Positions 10,039-20,711 of a stretch of 64,000 nt of DNA are shown here, one piece after another. Each line of letters begins with the position of its first letter. Position 1 is the stretch's first letter. The notes under the pieces are model-generated. The model was not told the origin of the DNA. It saw only the letters and a list, made by a program, of their open reading frames with translations, and searched no databases. The stretch comes from Symbiodinium sp. CCMP2592 (lineage: Eukaryota; Sar; Dinophyceae; Suessiales; Symbiodiniaceae), in contig CAJNDT010003535.1 in NCBI GenBank assembly GCA_905221615.1, positions 186,001 through 250,000 on the forward strand. The letters are read 5' to 3'. Made by a program: the position numbers and the translations under genes.

Positions 10039-10908
10039 ATGTTGCACACTGATCGCAGTCAATTGCAAACCTTATCAGGCTCAGCAACACTGGGCAGCTT
10101 CGAAGACGACGGGGGCACCATGCAGGCCCCAGCTGCTGAGAGTTTGCAGCGCCTTCACCCGTATGAAGAGTGGCTGGAAAGATGTTCGTCTGGCCTTAAT
10201 TTGCTGCTGGAGCAGAGGGACCATGCTGGTCCTGATGGTGATTTCAAAGGTGTGTCCATTGTTTCTTACAGCAAGCCCGAGTCTACCGATGCGAGGTCAG
10301 TTGAATTAGTTTCTTGGACAGAAGACGGGGTCCTGGGTCGTGTAACCAGCTTGGACGAAGAGCACCGCGTGAAAGCCATTGTTCCTGTGGGTGCCCGTCG
10401 TGTACCTCTTGATTTCTCGAAGATGAGCTGTGACATTATCTACAGGGACACCGGAGCCCGTCATGTCAAAGCACAGTGGAAACGCAATCAGTGCCAGTCC
10501 GTGCTTCCAGAGCGCTTGCGCACTTTGATGCTGATGTTTCGGTTGGCAGAGGGTGCTGTCAGCTCGGAGCCGCAAGATTCCATCCGATGTTTCATTTGCG
10601 ACAGAGTTGAGCCTAGACAACTTCCGCTTGAACCAGCAGTTCGCTGCAGTCTCTGTTTGCTCCCTTCGCACAGCCAGTGCACAGCTGAAGTTGTGGCTGT
10701 TCTAGAGAGGGCGCTGCAGACTCGGGGCACTGCGCCTGTTCCTGAGTCCTCGGCTGACTCTCAGATTTCTGCTCCTGCGTCTGCGTTGCCCTTAACCATG
10801 CCACCTGGCTTTCAGTGGCCAAGAGCTTTTCGAACCCCGGCGAGGCCTGGGCCTGCGCTTGAGATAAGTCATAAGGGCCGGGAGTGTTTCAGTTGTGTTT
10901 CCAGTTGA
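10039..10908 (+). CDS. Cys-rich zinc-finger-like protein or exon
   Basis: An open frame of 289 codons. Residues about 30-170 form a compact, probably beta-rich region (EDGVLGRVTSLDEEHRVKA, DIIYRDTGARHVKAQW). At residues 185-225 there is a cross-brace-like Cys cluster, RCFICDRVEP then VRCSLCLLPSHSQC, i.e. CxxC-x(15-17)-CxxC-x(4)-HxxC, which fits a PHD/RING-like zinc fold. The C-terminus is Pro/Ser-rich. It lies 145 nt after the preceding exon on the same strand and may be its last coding exon, or a separate gene. The function is unknown. A reader domain for chromatin or ubiquitin is possible but is inference. Confidence 0.5.
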   Translation: MLHTDRSQLQTLSGSATLGSFEDDGGTMQAPAAESLQRLHPYEEWLERCSSGLNLLLEQRDHAGPDGDFKGVSIVSYSKPESTDARSVELVSWTEDGVLGRVTSLDEEHRVKAIVPVGARRVPLDFSKMSCDIIYRDTGARHVKAQWKRNQCQSVLPERLRTLMLMFRLAEGAVSSEPQDSIRCFICDRVEPRQLPLEPAVRCSLCLLPSHSQCTAEVVAVLERALQTRGTAPVPESSADSQISAPASALPLTMPPGFQWPRAFRTPARPGPALEISHKGRECFSCVSS

Positions 10909-12000
10909 ATGTACCAAGGGACCAAGGGTTTACCAAGTTTCCGTTTGTGCTACGTTAGCATGTGCAAATCTCGTTGGAGGTTTGAGGAGCAGCTGGGCAG
11001 TTTGCAGTTGGCAGTGGCAATACTTCGCCTTCGCTGGTTTCTTCTAAGATGTTTCACGCATCACCTAGAGGCAAGCATAGAGGCTTACTCGGGAGGGCCG
11101 TTTTGAGCAGTGCGGCAGTGCTGTGGCTTTGTCTGCATCCTTCTGATCTTATTGGGCGGGTTAGCCAGTTTATGGCTTTCGGTTTTAATTTTAGTTTAAA
11201 GGGTTTGGGGCTTACGGGTTTATAGAAATTGTCAAGGGTTCGGGTGCTGAAAACGTTTTGTTTTGACCGAAAGTATTGACCCATTCCGGTTCAGGGTTTA
11301 GGGTTGACTGATGATGCCGGTATCACAGTCACGACCACAACGTCCCTTAGGCTCAGGTGTGTAAACTGTGTAAACAAAACAGCCGAGTATTGCAACACAT
11401 CAGGCCGGACGCCCCTTCTTGAGGTCTGTACTGCGGTCTGCACGTCTGTACAGTACATAATTTATTTACATACTTCGTAATTATGTACTGTCAAACTGTC
11501 GGTTTGCCGTTTGACCGAAATACTCTCCAAGTACAACGGATCCAAGTCGGGCCTGCAAACCTGCAAGACTGTCAACACACGTTTTTTCGTTGCCACTGTA
11601 GCATTGTGGCAGGATCTGCAACTGTTGCCTTACCTGGACCCGCTCTTCCATCTCTGACCACACCCCGCCGTCAGGCTGGGTGACTGCATGTTTTGGAGTC
11701 GTGATAACCGTAATAGGTTCATGCGTTACCAGAGAGTGCTGTGCATTGATTGATTCCGTCCTGCCGTCCCACGTCTCGCAGATTTCGATTTCACGATGCA
11801 GAGGCAGTGTCCGAGACGTCCCATCGCAGGCGTTTTATGTTGTTGTCGGATTGTTGTCGTAACAATGGTAAGCACCAGATCTCAGCTAATGAGGATTTGC
11901 ACCTCTTTGCGGAGTCCTCTGGCTTGCGCTGTTTTTCGCACACGAAAAACCAGGCGCGCGAGCACGCTCCCACCCCTCCCCTCCCTCCCCGCACCAGCCC
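10909..12000. other. Gene-poor spacer
   Basis: No recognisable gene. It holds a few TTTAGGG-like heptamers near 11290 and short ORFs without motifs. Confidence 0.4.
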
Positions 12001-12009
12001 CTGCCGCAC

Positions 12010-12226
12010 CTTGCCCATCCGAATTCGTTTCTCGCGCCCTGCCCCACCCACCACACCCGTGCTCTTCAGCACATGCCAAAACAGGATTAACAATCCAAAT
12101 GGTTCCCACCCGCCACCCGTTTCATCGTGTGGAAGGGGCCAGAGGGGAGCGGGCCATACCCATCCGAATTCATTTCTCGCCGGTCAATGCCCATCCGATT
12201 TCGTCTCTCGCCGGTCAAGTCAATAG
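12010..12226. repeat. CCCATCCGAATTC direct repeats, copy 1
   Basis: Three to four copies of a unit close to CCCATCCGAATTCNTTTCTCG followed by CCGGTCAAT are interspersed with GC-rich filler. The same unit forms a tidier array at 29110-29228, 17 kb away. Confidence 0.65.
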
Positions 12227-12993
12227 TGGTCGTAAGGTCGTAGGGATTTCTCGTTCTACCAGATATCATATGAACTTATGAACTCAAGTGCACTCTGTAC
12301 AACTGTGTAACCTTGTAACTTGTAACCGGCAAGGTGATCCGAGTGCTCCACTTGTTCCTGACCGAGTACGACGTGGTCACGATGCTTTTTCCGGAGGCGG
12401 CGCTTGAAGTGCAGAAGCTCTTGGTAGGGCACAAACCGGACTTTTCTTAACCTGAAGCCAGACACCTGCGAATTCAAGCCTCAATTGCCTCAATGGTTGA
12501 ATGTTTCAATGATGTTCGATATTAGCTTCAACTGCCAATGTGTTGCACAGTTAAGCTTTCGGTTGTTCGGTTAGCTTGTAAGGATTCTAAAGTTCGGACT
12601 ATAGGGTTGGTGCTGCTTAACTGAAGCTGCCGTTGCGTTTCTGTGCCGTCAAAGTTCTTCAATTCTTCCTGTTGCTGACACTTTTTGTGCTACTGACTCT
12701 TAGACTCTTTGCTCCCAACATCTCGACTTTAAACTAAATGAGTCAAACGAGTGCTATGCTCGATGAACCGGTAGATGGCTGATAGCGTAGTAGCACCCGC
12801 ATTCGAGTCGAATGATTGTTGCGTTTTTGCTCGTTTGCTAATCGCGAGAACCAAGACGAAGAGACTGATTTTGGAATGGTAGCTGAAACAGTTGCCTGCA
12901 GTGTCATAGTATGGGCGGTATTTTGAACCTGCCTTGCATGACTTTGTGCAGCTGCTTGGGCCGGGCATCCATTCAGGGTTTGGGGTGTAGGCT

Positions 12994-13117
12994 TACTTGG
13001 AGGTTCATGGGGCTTAGTAAGTACAGATATAAGTACCCTAATTAGGATTATAAGTACATATAAGTGTAGTTGCCTTAATTATAACCCTAGTTACTAAGTC
13101 CCATGAACCTCTAAGTA
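12994..13117. mobile_element. MITE family B (TACTTGGAGGTTCATGG type)
   Basis: 124 bp. The left arm is TACTTGGAGGTTCATGGGGC then TTAGTAAGTA, and the right arm is the reverse complement, GTTACTAAGTCCCATGAACC then TCTAAGTA. The centre is AT-rich with ACCCTAATTAGGATTATAAG. No ORF. Confidence 0.8.
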
Positions 13118-13879
13118 GGGTTGAATTTCGTTTCTGACTTTGTCATACGTCATTCAGGCTGCGATTGTTGAAGCATTTTTTGGGCCCCTTGAATCCTTCA
13201 ACGAACGGTTTACCAATGTCTCAATGTTATCACTAACTGGTGATGCCATGACTGCCATGATGATCTCTGTTGAGTTTGGCTGTGCGTTGTCGGGAACCGA
13301 ACTCAATCAGTCTGCCCATATAGATTAAGATGCTGTCCAGGTTCCTCCTCGAGCTCTTTGCGGCCTTCGTCGCAGATGAACGAGTTCAAGGCGAGCCGAA
13401 GAGTCAAGCTCATCCAGCCGGACAGTTCTAAACATCAAAGTTTCCAAAACCCAAGGTTAGTCATGGCTACAAGGGCTGAGTTGTAATATTGGCTGACATT
13501 AGCTGCTGCTGGCTCGCTCGCCAGGTGCGTTCCGAAGATAGAAGCAGGAGCCGCGCCCGCATGCGGCCCAGATACTTTCAACCCGGCAGTCTAGAATAAG
13601 TTTGACGTTCAGGATTACAAGCATTACTTTGATACTCTACTATACTTTACAATTCTGGGTTTTCCTGAGTTTTTCTGCGGTCTCTATTGCCAGAGGAAAC
13701 TGTTTTGATGGTCAGGTTCAAAGGCTCCTGGATCTTCAGAAGCCGGTTCAATTCAATCTAATCCAGCTGCAGTGCAGGGGTGTCAGACTGATGGTGCCAG
13801 GCTCGTGTCAGGTGTTCAGTGTTCAGCGATTGCAGTGAGGCACGGGAACCCGGGCACGGGAACCCGGAAGGAGAACGCG

Positions 13880-13906
13880 GGCGAGAGGCAGAGAGGGAGA
13901 GGGAGA

Positions 13907-13947
<41 letters not shown>

Positions 13948-13968
13948 GGAGAGAGAGCGAGAGAGGTT
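13880..13968. repeat. GA microsatellite
   Basis: Almost pure (GA)n with GGGA interruptions. ORFs on both strands here (Arg-Glu or Leu-Ser repeats) are translation artefacts. Confidence 0.9.
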
Positions 13969-14044
13969 CAGAGGGGTAGGCAGTAGAGTTTTTAAGGGCG
14001 CACACAGGCACTTAATACGAGACCAGAATGATTGCAAATCATGA

Positions 14045-15390
14045 CAAAATGATGACTCATAATCTCATAATGATGACCTATTAGCCTAATAGTCTATTGG
14101 TTTGTTAGTTTATGACTCTATGACTCTCCAACCTTCGTACGGACTGGTATAGTCCAGCTGAAGTGACTTTTGCTTATGCTTCAATTATGCAGCTTTGTCG
14201 TAGCTTTGCCAACTAATTTGAAAAACTTGTTAAGTCCAAACTGCTGTGTGAATTCCGAGGTTAATTTGCCGTGCACCCTGGTGCACATTGCAGGCTGGCT
14301 CGGGCACGAAGTGCAAGCTGCCACTTTTGGCGTAGCAGCAGTGCACTGAGCGCTGTAAGCAGTAGGCAGTAGCGCAGTAGGGGCTGCCTTGGACATTTAC
14401 GTGCGGCTGCTGCTGATCAGTGTCTGTTCGGGCGTGTCATGTCTCCTTTGTTGGGAATGCTTGCCCAATGCAGGCGAGCGCCTGCTACTGCTGCATGCAA
14501 GCTCTCGATTCATCCATCCATCTTGTCGGCGTCTCAGGCCTGCGCTTGACTTCATCATGTCGTGCAGAGTCGAACTCTTGCAACCCAATGTGTGCACTGT
14601 AGTAGTTGCTGCAGAGGTCACGCTTACATGCCTTCTGTTGCATTACATGACTACATGAGTGACTCGACTGTCGCGAGTCACCGAGTCACCGCATGACAGG
14701 AACATTGCAGTGTGATGACAGTGTGATGTATCGACGTTCTGTCTTCTGTGCAGTGTACCATAGGGTCGTAGAGGCAGTGAAGCCTGGGTCTAGCCCCTGA
14801 GGTCAAAGCCAAGATCCAAACGAATTTGTCCTCGTTTTGGGCGGCCGCCTGAGCTCCTCTCGGCACACCGCGCAAACCATGTCGAGCCAGCAAGTTCTAG
14901 GTTTTGGCTGCACTTTTAGCTGTTAGGTTGTTGGCAATCAGGCAAGGTCGCCACCTGTAGATTCAGATGCATTGGGCAGTCGTGCTTGCCTTCAGCTAGA
15001 GGAGACGCACTAATAAGTATACCTTACCCAGTACCCGCTGCCTTGTCCTCACTTTGAAATTACCAAGGTTATCTTTTGCATTTGCTTTTGCACTGGTGTG
15101 AGTGGCAGCATCTACGATGACGATGCAGTCGGGCCCCTGCCGGTGACAGTTGTGTGTGCTAGCTATAGTTGCTGTGGCAGTGGTAGAGAGCTCACAAGTT
15201 CACAAGTCAAGGTTGCTTTTTGATTGTGTTATTTCAGCACATTCAGTCACGTTGTTGCTGGAGTTGCTGACTGCTCGTGCATGTGCATGGGCAGTGCGGC
15301 AGTGCGGCGGTAATATCAAGATGTTGCGGAGTTTTCAGGCCAAAGCCTTGCATGGAACCTCAGACCGTCTTAGACTTGTTGACCTGAAGC
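14045..15390. other. No gene recognised
   Basis: Short tandem-like fragments (for example repeated TGACTC and GAGTCACCGAGTCACCG near 14650-14690) and unsupported small ORFs. No domain and no splice-consistent chain. Confidence 0.4.
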
Positions 15391-16062
15391 ATGGCGACGC
15401 CGGGGACTGTTTCTCGGTCCGTTTGGACCGTAGTTGACAGACCGGTCGGTTGCATCATTGCGTCAAACAATGGTGGCATCCTGGTGCTCAACGAGAACAC
15501 GGTGACAATGACCATGGCGCAAGATGCAGCAGAGGCCGCAAGCGGAAGGAGCAGCAGTGTGCCAGATGCTCCAGAACAGTTCCGAGGACGAAGTGGGCCT
15601 GGTGATGATTCCGGTGACGGTGACGGTGGTCCTTCTGGCGGCTCTTGTGCCTGCTGCCAGGAAATGCGCCTAATGAACCTCTACCTTCAATACCTTTTGG
15701 AGAAGGAGAGGAGGGCGAGGAGAGCCAGGACCGTTCCTTCAGATGATAATTCCCAGGCTGAGGGCAGGATGCGGAACTTCCAATTCCGTCTTCCGTTGGG
15801 AGATGCGCGGCCGAATCCCATTGATTTGGCCGGGTCACTTGACGAGCCCAGCGCTGCTCCGACTGCTGGGGCGGTCTCCGTCCGCAAGCGTGAGGTCGAT
15901 GCAGAGACGTTCCAGAATGAGGGCGATGGTTCCACGGCCAGCATGGCCTGGAAGAGATTGAAGGCATCTCCAGTGACGCTTGCGCCGTTGGAGCTTGACT
16001 GCTTTGGTGAGTACTTGCCAGACAATGTACAGTTTCTTAATGCAGCACCCTCCAAGAAGTAG
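15391..16062 (+). CDS. Hypothetical low-complexity protein
   Basis: An open frame of 223 codons that I do not recognise. It has an Ala/Ser-rich N-terminus, an acidic Gly stretch (GDDSGDGDGGPSGG), a CxxC (SCACCQEM), a helical basic segment (YLLEKERRARRARTVP) and a nuclear-localisation-like KRLK near the C-terminus. An internal ATG at about 15514 could be the real start. It stands alone: the nearest convincing gene is 4.5 kb away. A first exon ending at a donor would also fit. Confidence 0.4.
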   Translation: MATPGTVSRSVWTVVDRPVGCIIASNNGGILVLNENTVTMTMAQDAAEAASGRSSSVPDAPEQFRGRSGPGDDSGDGDGGPSGGSCACCQEMRLMNLYLQYLLEKERRARRARTVPSDDNSQAEGRMRNFQFRLPLGDARPNPIDLAGSLDEPSAAPTAGAVSVRKREVDAETFQNEGDGSTASMAWKRLKASPVTLAPLELDCFGEYLPDNVQFLNAAPSKK

Positions 16063-16629
16063 TGGCATGGCATGGCATGGCCGCAGACTGTGGGTCGTCG
16101 GTGGGTTGTTGTGTTTAAGGACGAGCTAGCAAGGCTAAAGCAGCAGTAAGGGAAGCATTAAGTTTAAGAGGCGGGGTTTCGCGCGGGCAACTGTCAACAG
16201 TATCATTTCAGGGCATAGAGATCCGTTGAAGACGGATGGTCAATAGCAACATGGATATTGCAGTCTATCCTGCAGCTCATTGAGTGGCAACTTGAGGTAA
16301 TGGCAGTGTTGACGGCCATGTCTTGTGCCATTGCTTTCACCGGGTTTGATTCTCGTGAGCAAGTCAAGTCTGTGAGACCTGGCGGAAGTTTGGGGTATGG
16401 CAGAGCAGAGCAACCAAAGTATGGCAGCGACCTAACCTCAAGGTAATTTGGTTATGTAATCATAAGAATCATAAGTTCACTTTGGCGTTGCAGTAGCACC
16501 CTGATTTTGTGCAACGGGGGCAAAGGCAGCTACTGTCCCAATTATTATTTGCTTCGGGACTTTAGGCGGACTGCAGCTCGAAGCTCACGGTCATCAGAGT
16601 GCGAGACTCCAACGCCGCTTTCGTAATTT
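16063..16629. other. Spacer without recognised gene
   Basis: No motif-bearing ORF. I see nothing else to report. Confidence 0.4.
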
Positions 16630-16751
16630 CCCAGACCTTCCAAAATCCCTTAATTCAGGAATATACCTTAAACCGTAACTTAAACCATATTAGGGATCCT
16701 ACTATGATTTAAGATTATATTCCTTAATTAAGGTATTTTGGAAGGTCTGGG
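16630..16751. mobile_element. MITE family A2 (CCCAGACCTTCCAAAATCCC type)
   Basis: 122 bp. The left end CCCAGACCTTCCAAAATCCC and the right end GGTATTTTGGAAGGTCTGGG are inverted repeats. The inner arms (TTAATTCAGGAATATACCTTAAA and its partner) and the centre AGGGATCCTACTATGATTTA place it in family A, with a subfamily-specific outer end shared with 23104. The left half contains a partial duplication of CCTTAAACC. Confidence 0.85.
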
Positions 16752-17795
16752 TTGATCAACCCCACGTTGGCCCAAGTGTCATGTGTTGGAAGTTTGTTTG
16801 TGATTTGCGACCCCAATCTCACAAGTTGACTTGAAGACTCCAGCGCCAGCTTCATCGTGGCAAGTTGGCAGCAGGACCTTGCGAGTCACACCGTCACAGC
16901 TCAGTTTGTTGAAGTTTGCTGTAGGACCTGCATCCCCAGCGTCATACCTCGCGAATGTCCTCAGAATGACATTGTAACATTGCTTGCCAGCTTAAGTTTG
17001 CAGCAGCGTAGCCTATAGGATTATCGTGTCCTGCTCACCGACTATACTAAACCAATGCGCAGGTTCGCCATCCACATACTCTTGTGCATCGAGTCGAGGA
17101 TGCCTGGGGCCGTCTGGTCTCACCAGGGCCGACTCCAACTGCTTGCAGTCTTGCAATTGGTAACTTGCGTTTCGCCGTTTGCAGCTTCAGTCAGATGTCT
17201 TATTGTCATTGTTCGGAGGGGTGACGGCTTGTGATTTGGGCTAGAATAAAGTGGTGTACCTCTGTACCTCGCCTTTTCGTACATATCTCACGATTGCTAG
17301 GATTGGATTGTCGATGGCGGGTCTGTTGTGGTACTGTAAGACAGCATGTCCTGAAGCAGCGACAGTTTTTGCGAGCGCGCATGGCTTTAGCCGTGCTACC
17401 ATGCATTTGCACCTTGTGCAAGGTACACTATATCATGCTTAGTTTAGTGGGGCGGCGCGGCTGCAGAATTCCGAGCGCACGTCGCCCCCATCCCAGCTCT
17501 GCATCCTGCCTGCGTACAGTACAGGGCCATGTGGACCACACTGGTCCTCGGGCCCGGCTCGGGAGCAACACCAGAAGCGGACCCAGCACTTTCGACTGTC
17601 GATGCGAAATCGCAGACGCTGTGGAAAACACGTCTGGCAGCCGTTTGTGTTCGAATGCTTGGTTTTGCTGATTAAGCAAGTGTAGCGCAGGAGCAAATGT
17701 TGGCATGCCTGCCACGCTGCTATGCTAGAGCCGCTAGAGCAACATGCAGGGATCACATGATGGTTGCAAGGGTCACAAGGTTAACTCTCTATGTG
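16752..17795. other. No gene recognised
   Basis: Several overlapping ORFs of 60-146 codons at 17206-17756 on both strands lack motifs and mutually exclude one another. I do not accept any. Confidence 0.35.
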
Positions 17796-18290
17796 AATGT
17801 TTCGCCTCTTTGTTGCTGGTCCTGTCAGGTACTTGCACGAATGTTTCGCCTCTCTGTTGCTGGCTCTGTCGGCGGCCCTGTCGCCTACTTGCCTGAATGT
17901 TTCGCCTCTCGGTTGCTGGCCCTGTCAGCTACTTGCGCAAATGTGTCGCCTCTCTGTTGCTGGCCCTGTCGGTGGCCCTGTCGCCTATTGCCTGAATGTT
18001 TCGCCTCTCTGTTGCTGGCCCTGTCAGCTACTTGCGCGAATGTTTCGCCTCTCTGTTGCTGGCCCTGTCAGCTACTTGCGCGAATGTTTCGCCTCTTTGT
18101 TGCTGACCCAGTCAGCTGGCGTGAATCGTTCGCCTCTCTGTTGCTGGCCCTGTCGGTGGCCCTGTCGCCGTCGCCTACTTGCCTGAATGTTTCGCCTCTC
18201 TGTTGCTGGCCCTGTCTGTCAGCTACTTGCGCGAATGTTGCGCCTCACTGTTGCTGGCCCTGTCGGCTATACTTGCGCGAATGTTTATCC
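17796..18290. repeat. Tandem array, about 44-bp unit
   Basis: About eleven copies of a unit close to GAATGTTTCGCCTCTCTGTT then GCTGGCCCTGTCAGCTACTT then GCGC, with length variants (inserted GGTGGCCCTGTCGCC). Open frames across it encode the repeated motif LLALSATCANVSPLCCWP in several frames because the unit is not stop-containing. This is not evidence of a protein. Confidence 0.9.
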
Positions 18291-18295
18291 TCTTT

Positions 18296-19205
18296 GGGCC
18301 AGATTCGAAAACTTCAACACCATCCCACGAGGCCCTCTTCTGAGGGTTCAGCGGGGGCCGGGGCACCTTCCCAAGGCCCTCTTCTGAGGCTTCAGCCGGC
18401 GGGGGCCGGGGCACCTTAGATGTGCGTTTGGGATTTGGCCAGATTAGAAAACTTTAGAACCAAAGCAATTTTTGTTTCCTTGCAACAAGAGCAAAACGCA
18501 CATAGACGTCATCGATGTGCGTTTTGGAATTGGCCAGATTCGAAAACTTCAACACCATCCCACGAGGCCCTCTTCTGAGGGTTCAGCCGGGTTCAGCGGG
18601 GGCCGGGGCACCTTCCCAAGGCCCTCTTCTGAGGCTTCAGCCGGGGGGGCCGGGGCAGGATTTGGCCAGATTAGAAAACTTTAGAACCAAAGCAATTTTT
18701 GTTACCTTGCAACAAGAGCAAAACGCACATAGACGTCATCGATGTGCGTTTTGGAATTGGCCAGATTCGAAAACTTCAACACCATCCCACGAGGCCCTCT
18801 TCTGAGGCTTCAGTCGGGGCGGCCTCCTGGAAGAGGTGCTTCGGCCCCCACCCCTGCTGAAGCCTCAGAAGAGGGCCTTGTGGGAAGGTGCCCCGGCCCC
18901 CGCCGGCTGAAGCCTCAGAAGAGGGCCTTGGGAAGGTGCCCCGGCCCCCGCTGAACCCTCAGAAGAGGGCCTCGTGGGATGGTGTTGAAGTTTTCGAATC
19001 TGGCCAAATCCAAAACGCACATCGATGACGTCTATGTGCGTTTTGCTTTTGTTGCAAGGAAACAAAAATTGCTTTGGTTCTAAAGTTTTCTAATCTGGCC
19101 AAATCCCAAACGCACATCTGAGGCTTCAGCCGGGGCGGGGGCCGGGGCACCTTCCCACGAGGCCTTTTTTCGTGAGGCTTCACCTTCCCACAGGGCCTGC
19201 TCAGC
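18296..19205. repeat. Compound inverted repeat with about 240-bp units
   Basis: Two direct copies of a unit (start about 18298 and about 18533: GCCAGATTCGAAAACTTCAA, then CACCATCCCACGAGGCCC, TTCTGAGG, GGGGCCGGGGCACCTTCCC and an ACTTTAGAACCAAAGCAATT block) and a third partial copy run rightwards to about 18820. The sequence then turns round. From about 18853 to 19205 the same blocks appear as reverse complement (GGGAAGGTGCCCCGGCCCCC, GATGGTGTTGAAGTTTTCG). Each unit holds the mini-palindrome CGCACATAGACGTCATCGATGTGCG or its variant. Confidence 0.85.
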
Positions 19206-19489
19206 CAAGGCGGGGGCCGGAACACCTTCCCACAGGGCCTGCTGACGTCGCTGGTCTGCCGCTCTCCTTCAGCTTCTTCTTCTGAGTGTCGCTCGTTGAA
19301 AACAGTTCATTCCAATAAGTGCATTTATGTCAATCAAACAACCGACCTGGGCTAGATACCTTCATTAACCACTAAACTAAACTGCAAAACATTTTGGATA
19401 AAAAAAATATTAACAAAAAAAACAAACAACAATTGATATTTGTTCTAGCGAAAACACAAACAAAGATATAATATCTGCAACAAATAACC

Positions 19490-19857
19490 GAATGCCAGCA
19501 ATCCAGGATCCGGGGCCCGGCTGGCTCACCAATCCCTGGGTCCGGGCCTGATCGGTGAGCTGGCTCACCAATCCTGGGGTCCGGGCCCGGATCGGTGAGC
19601 TGGCTCACCAATCGGTGAGCTGGCTCACCAATCCGGGGCCCGGATCGGTGAGCTGGCTCACCAATCCCTGGGGTCCGGGCCCGGATTGGTGAGCCAGCTC
19701 ACCGATCCGGGCCCCGGACCCCAGGGATTGGTGAGCCAGCTCACCGATCAGGGCCCGCACCCGAGCGATTGGTGAGCCAGCTCACCGATCCCGGCCCGGC
19801 CCCAAGGGATTGGTCCCGGACCCAGGGATTGGTGAGCCAGCCGGGCCCCGGATCCTG
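19490..19857. repeat. GC-rich palindromic array inside the fold-back element
   Basis: Several alternating copies of GAGCTGGCTCACCAATC and TCCGGGCCCGGATCGG turn into their reverse complements about 19685 (GATTGGTGAGCCAGCTC). The array is bracketed by a perfect 20-nt inverted pair, AATATCTGCAACAAATAACC at 19470-19489 and its complement at 19858-19877, so it may itself be an insertion. Confidence 0.8.
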
Positions 19858-19907
19858 GGTTATTTGTTGCAGATATTCCCCTGAGCAAACTTGCCTTTGG
19901 CTGGTTC

Positions 19908-20711
19908 ATGCAGGTTCCTAGCTTACTGCAATGTAACCGGGTGGAGCAGCTCATTCGCAAAGCTTTGCATGAGCCTGCCGCTGCTAGTAAGCATCTTGCG
20001 CGTATTTTGCGCGGGCACATGTTTGATTTTAATTTTCGTGCTTGTGATGCCAGTTTGTCTGCCGCTTGGCGTTTTGTCAAGAACACTGCATGCAACGTTC
20101 CTTCGCCGTGGCTCAGGTGGAATGGCTGGGCCGATGCCCTGTCACGCATGCTGGCCAGGTTCGAATGGGTCAAAGCAGGTGATTGGAAGTGGCATCACCC
20201 TGCGCTTGGTTTTTCATTTTCCTTGAACAAAACTGATGGATGGCAAAGCGACCTTGAGAAGCTGCGCCATAATTTGCGCGAGAGCTGGCGTCATTGTCAT
20301 TTTCATGGTTGGCTTGACAGTGGTAGGCGTGATGCACTCTTCTGCCACCAGGTCAGATATGATGCCAAGCGATGTCTTAATGCTAGAGCTTCGGCCGTTG
20401 TGAGCCGTTCTTCGCGTGCTATCTTGTCAGGAGCCTTCGTTTCTCCTGCGGTTTATGGCATCATGAAAGGCCATAGAGACGATGATGAGGCTCAAGCTTG
20501 TCCTTTTTGCCATTCTTCGATTGGCACGCTCGAACATGTTGTGTGGCACTGTCGTGCTCTGCCGGATATAGCTGATAGACCTAGGATCCCGAGGGATAGG
20601 CTTCAGAAACGTTTAGCTTGGCCTATGGGCCACTCTCGTGACTACGATGAATGCGTGCTCGCTTGGCACACGCGTGTGAGAAAGCTGATTCTTGATCGCA
20701 GGTACCCTTAG
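19908..20711 (+). pseudogene. C-terminal part of a non-LTR retrotransposon reverse transcriptase
   Basis: The ORF ends with the zinc-knuckle that closes many LINE-type RT proteins (zf-RVT): CPFCHSSIGTLEHVVWHC, i.e. CxxC-x(7-8)-H-x(3-4)-H/C, about 60 residues from the stop. Upstream it has the Trp-rich, basic region typical of the segment after the RT thumb (WRHCHFHGWLDSGRRDAL, KRCLNARASAVV). No YxDD catalytic motif or endonuclease is present in the window, so this is a 5'-truncated copy, the usual fate of LINE insertions. Here it lies inside the terminal inverted repeats of a fold-back element. The 267-codon frame is uninterrupted. The annotated ATG is not meaningful because coding potential starts upstream at the array edge. 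Confidence 0.7.

Noticed and set aside
13772..14044. Arg-Glu and Leu-Ser repeat ORFs
   Set aside because: Translations of the GA microsatellite.
17206..17756. Overlapping ORFs up to 146 codons on both strands
   Set aside because: They exclude each other, show no motifs and have no splice-consistent neighbours.
17697..18419. 240-codon Cys/Leu-rich repeat ORF
   Set aside because: All of it is the 44-bp tandem array. The frame is not maintained by the unit length and no flanking coding signal exists.
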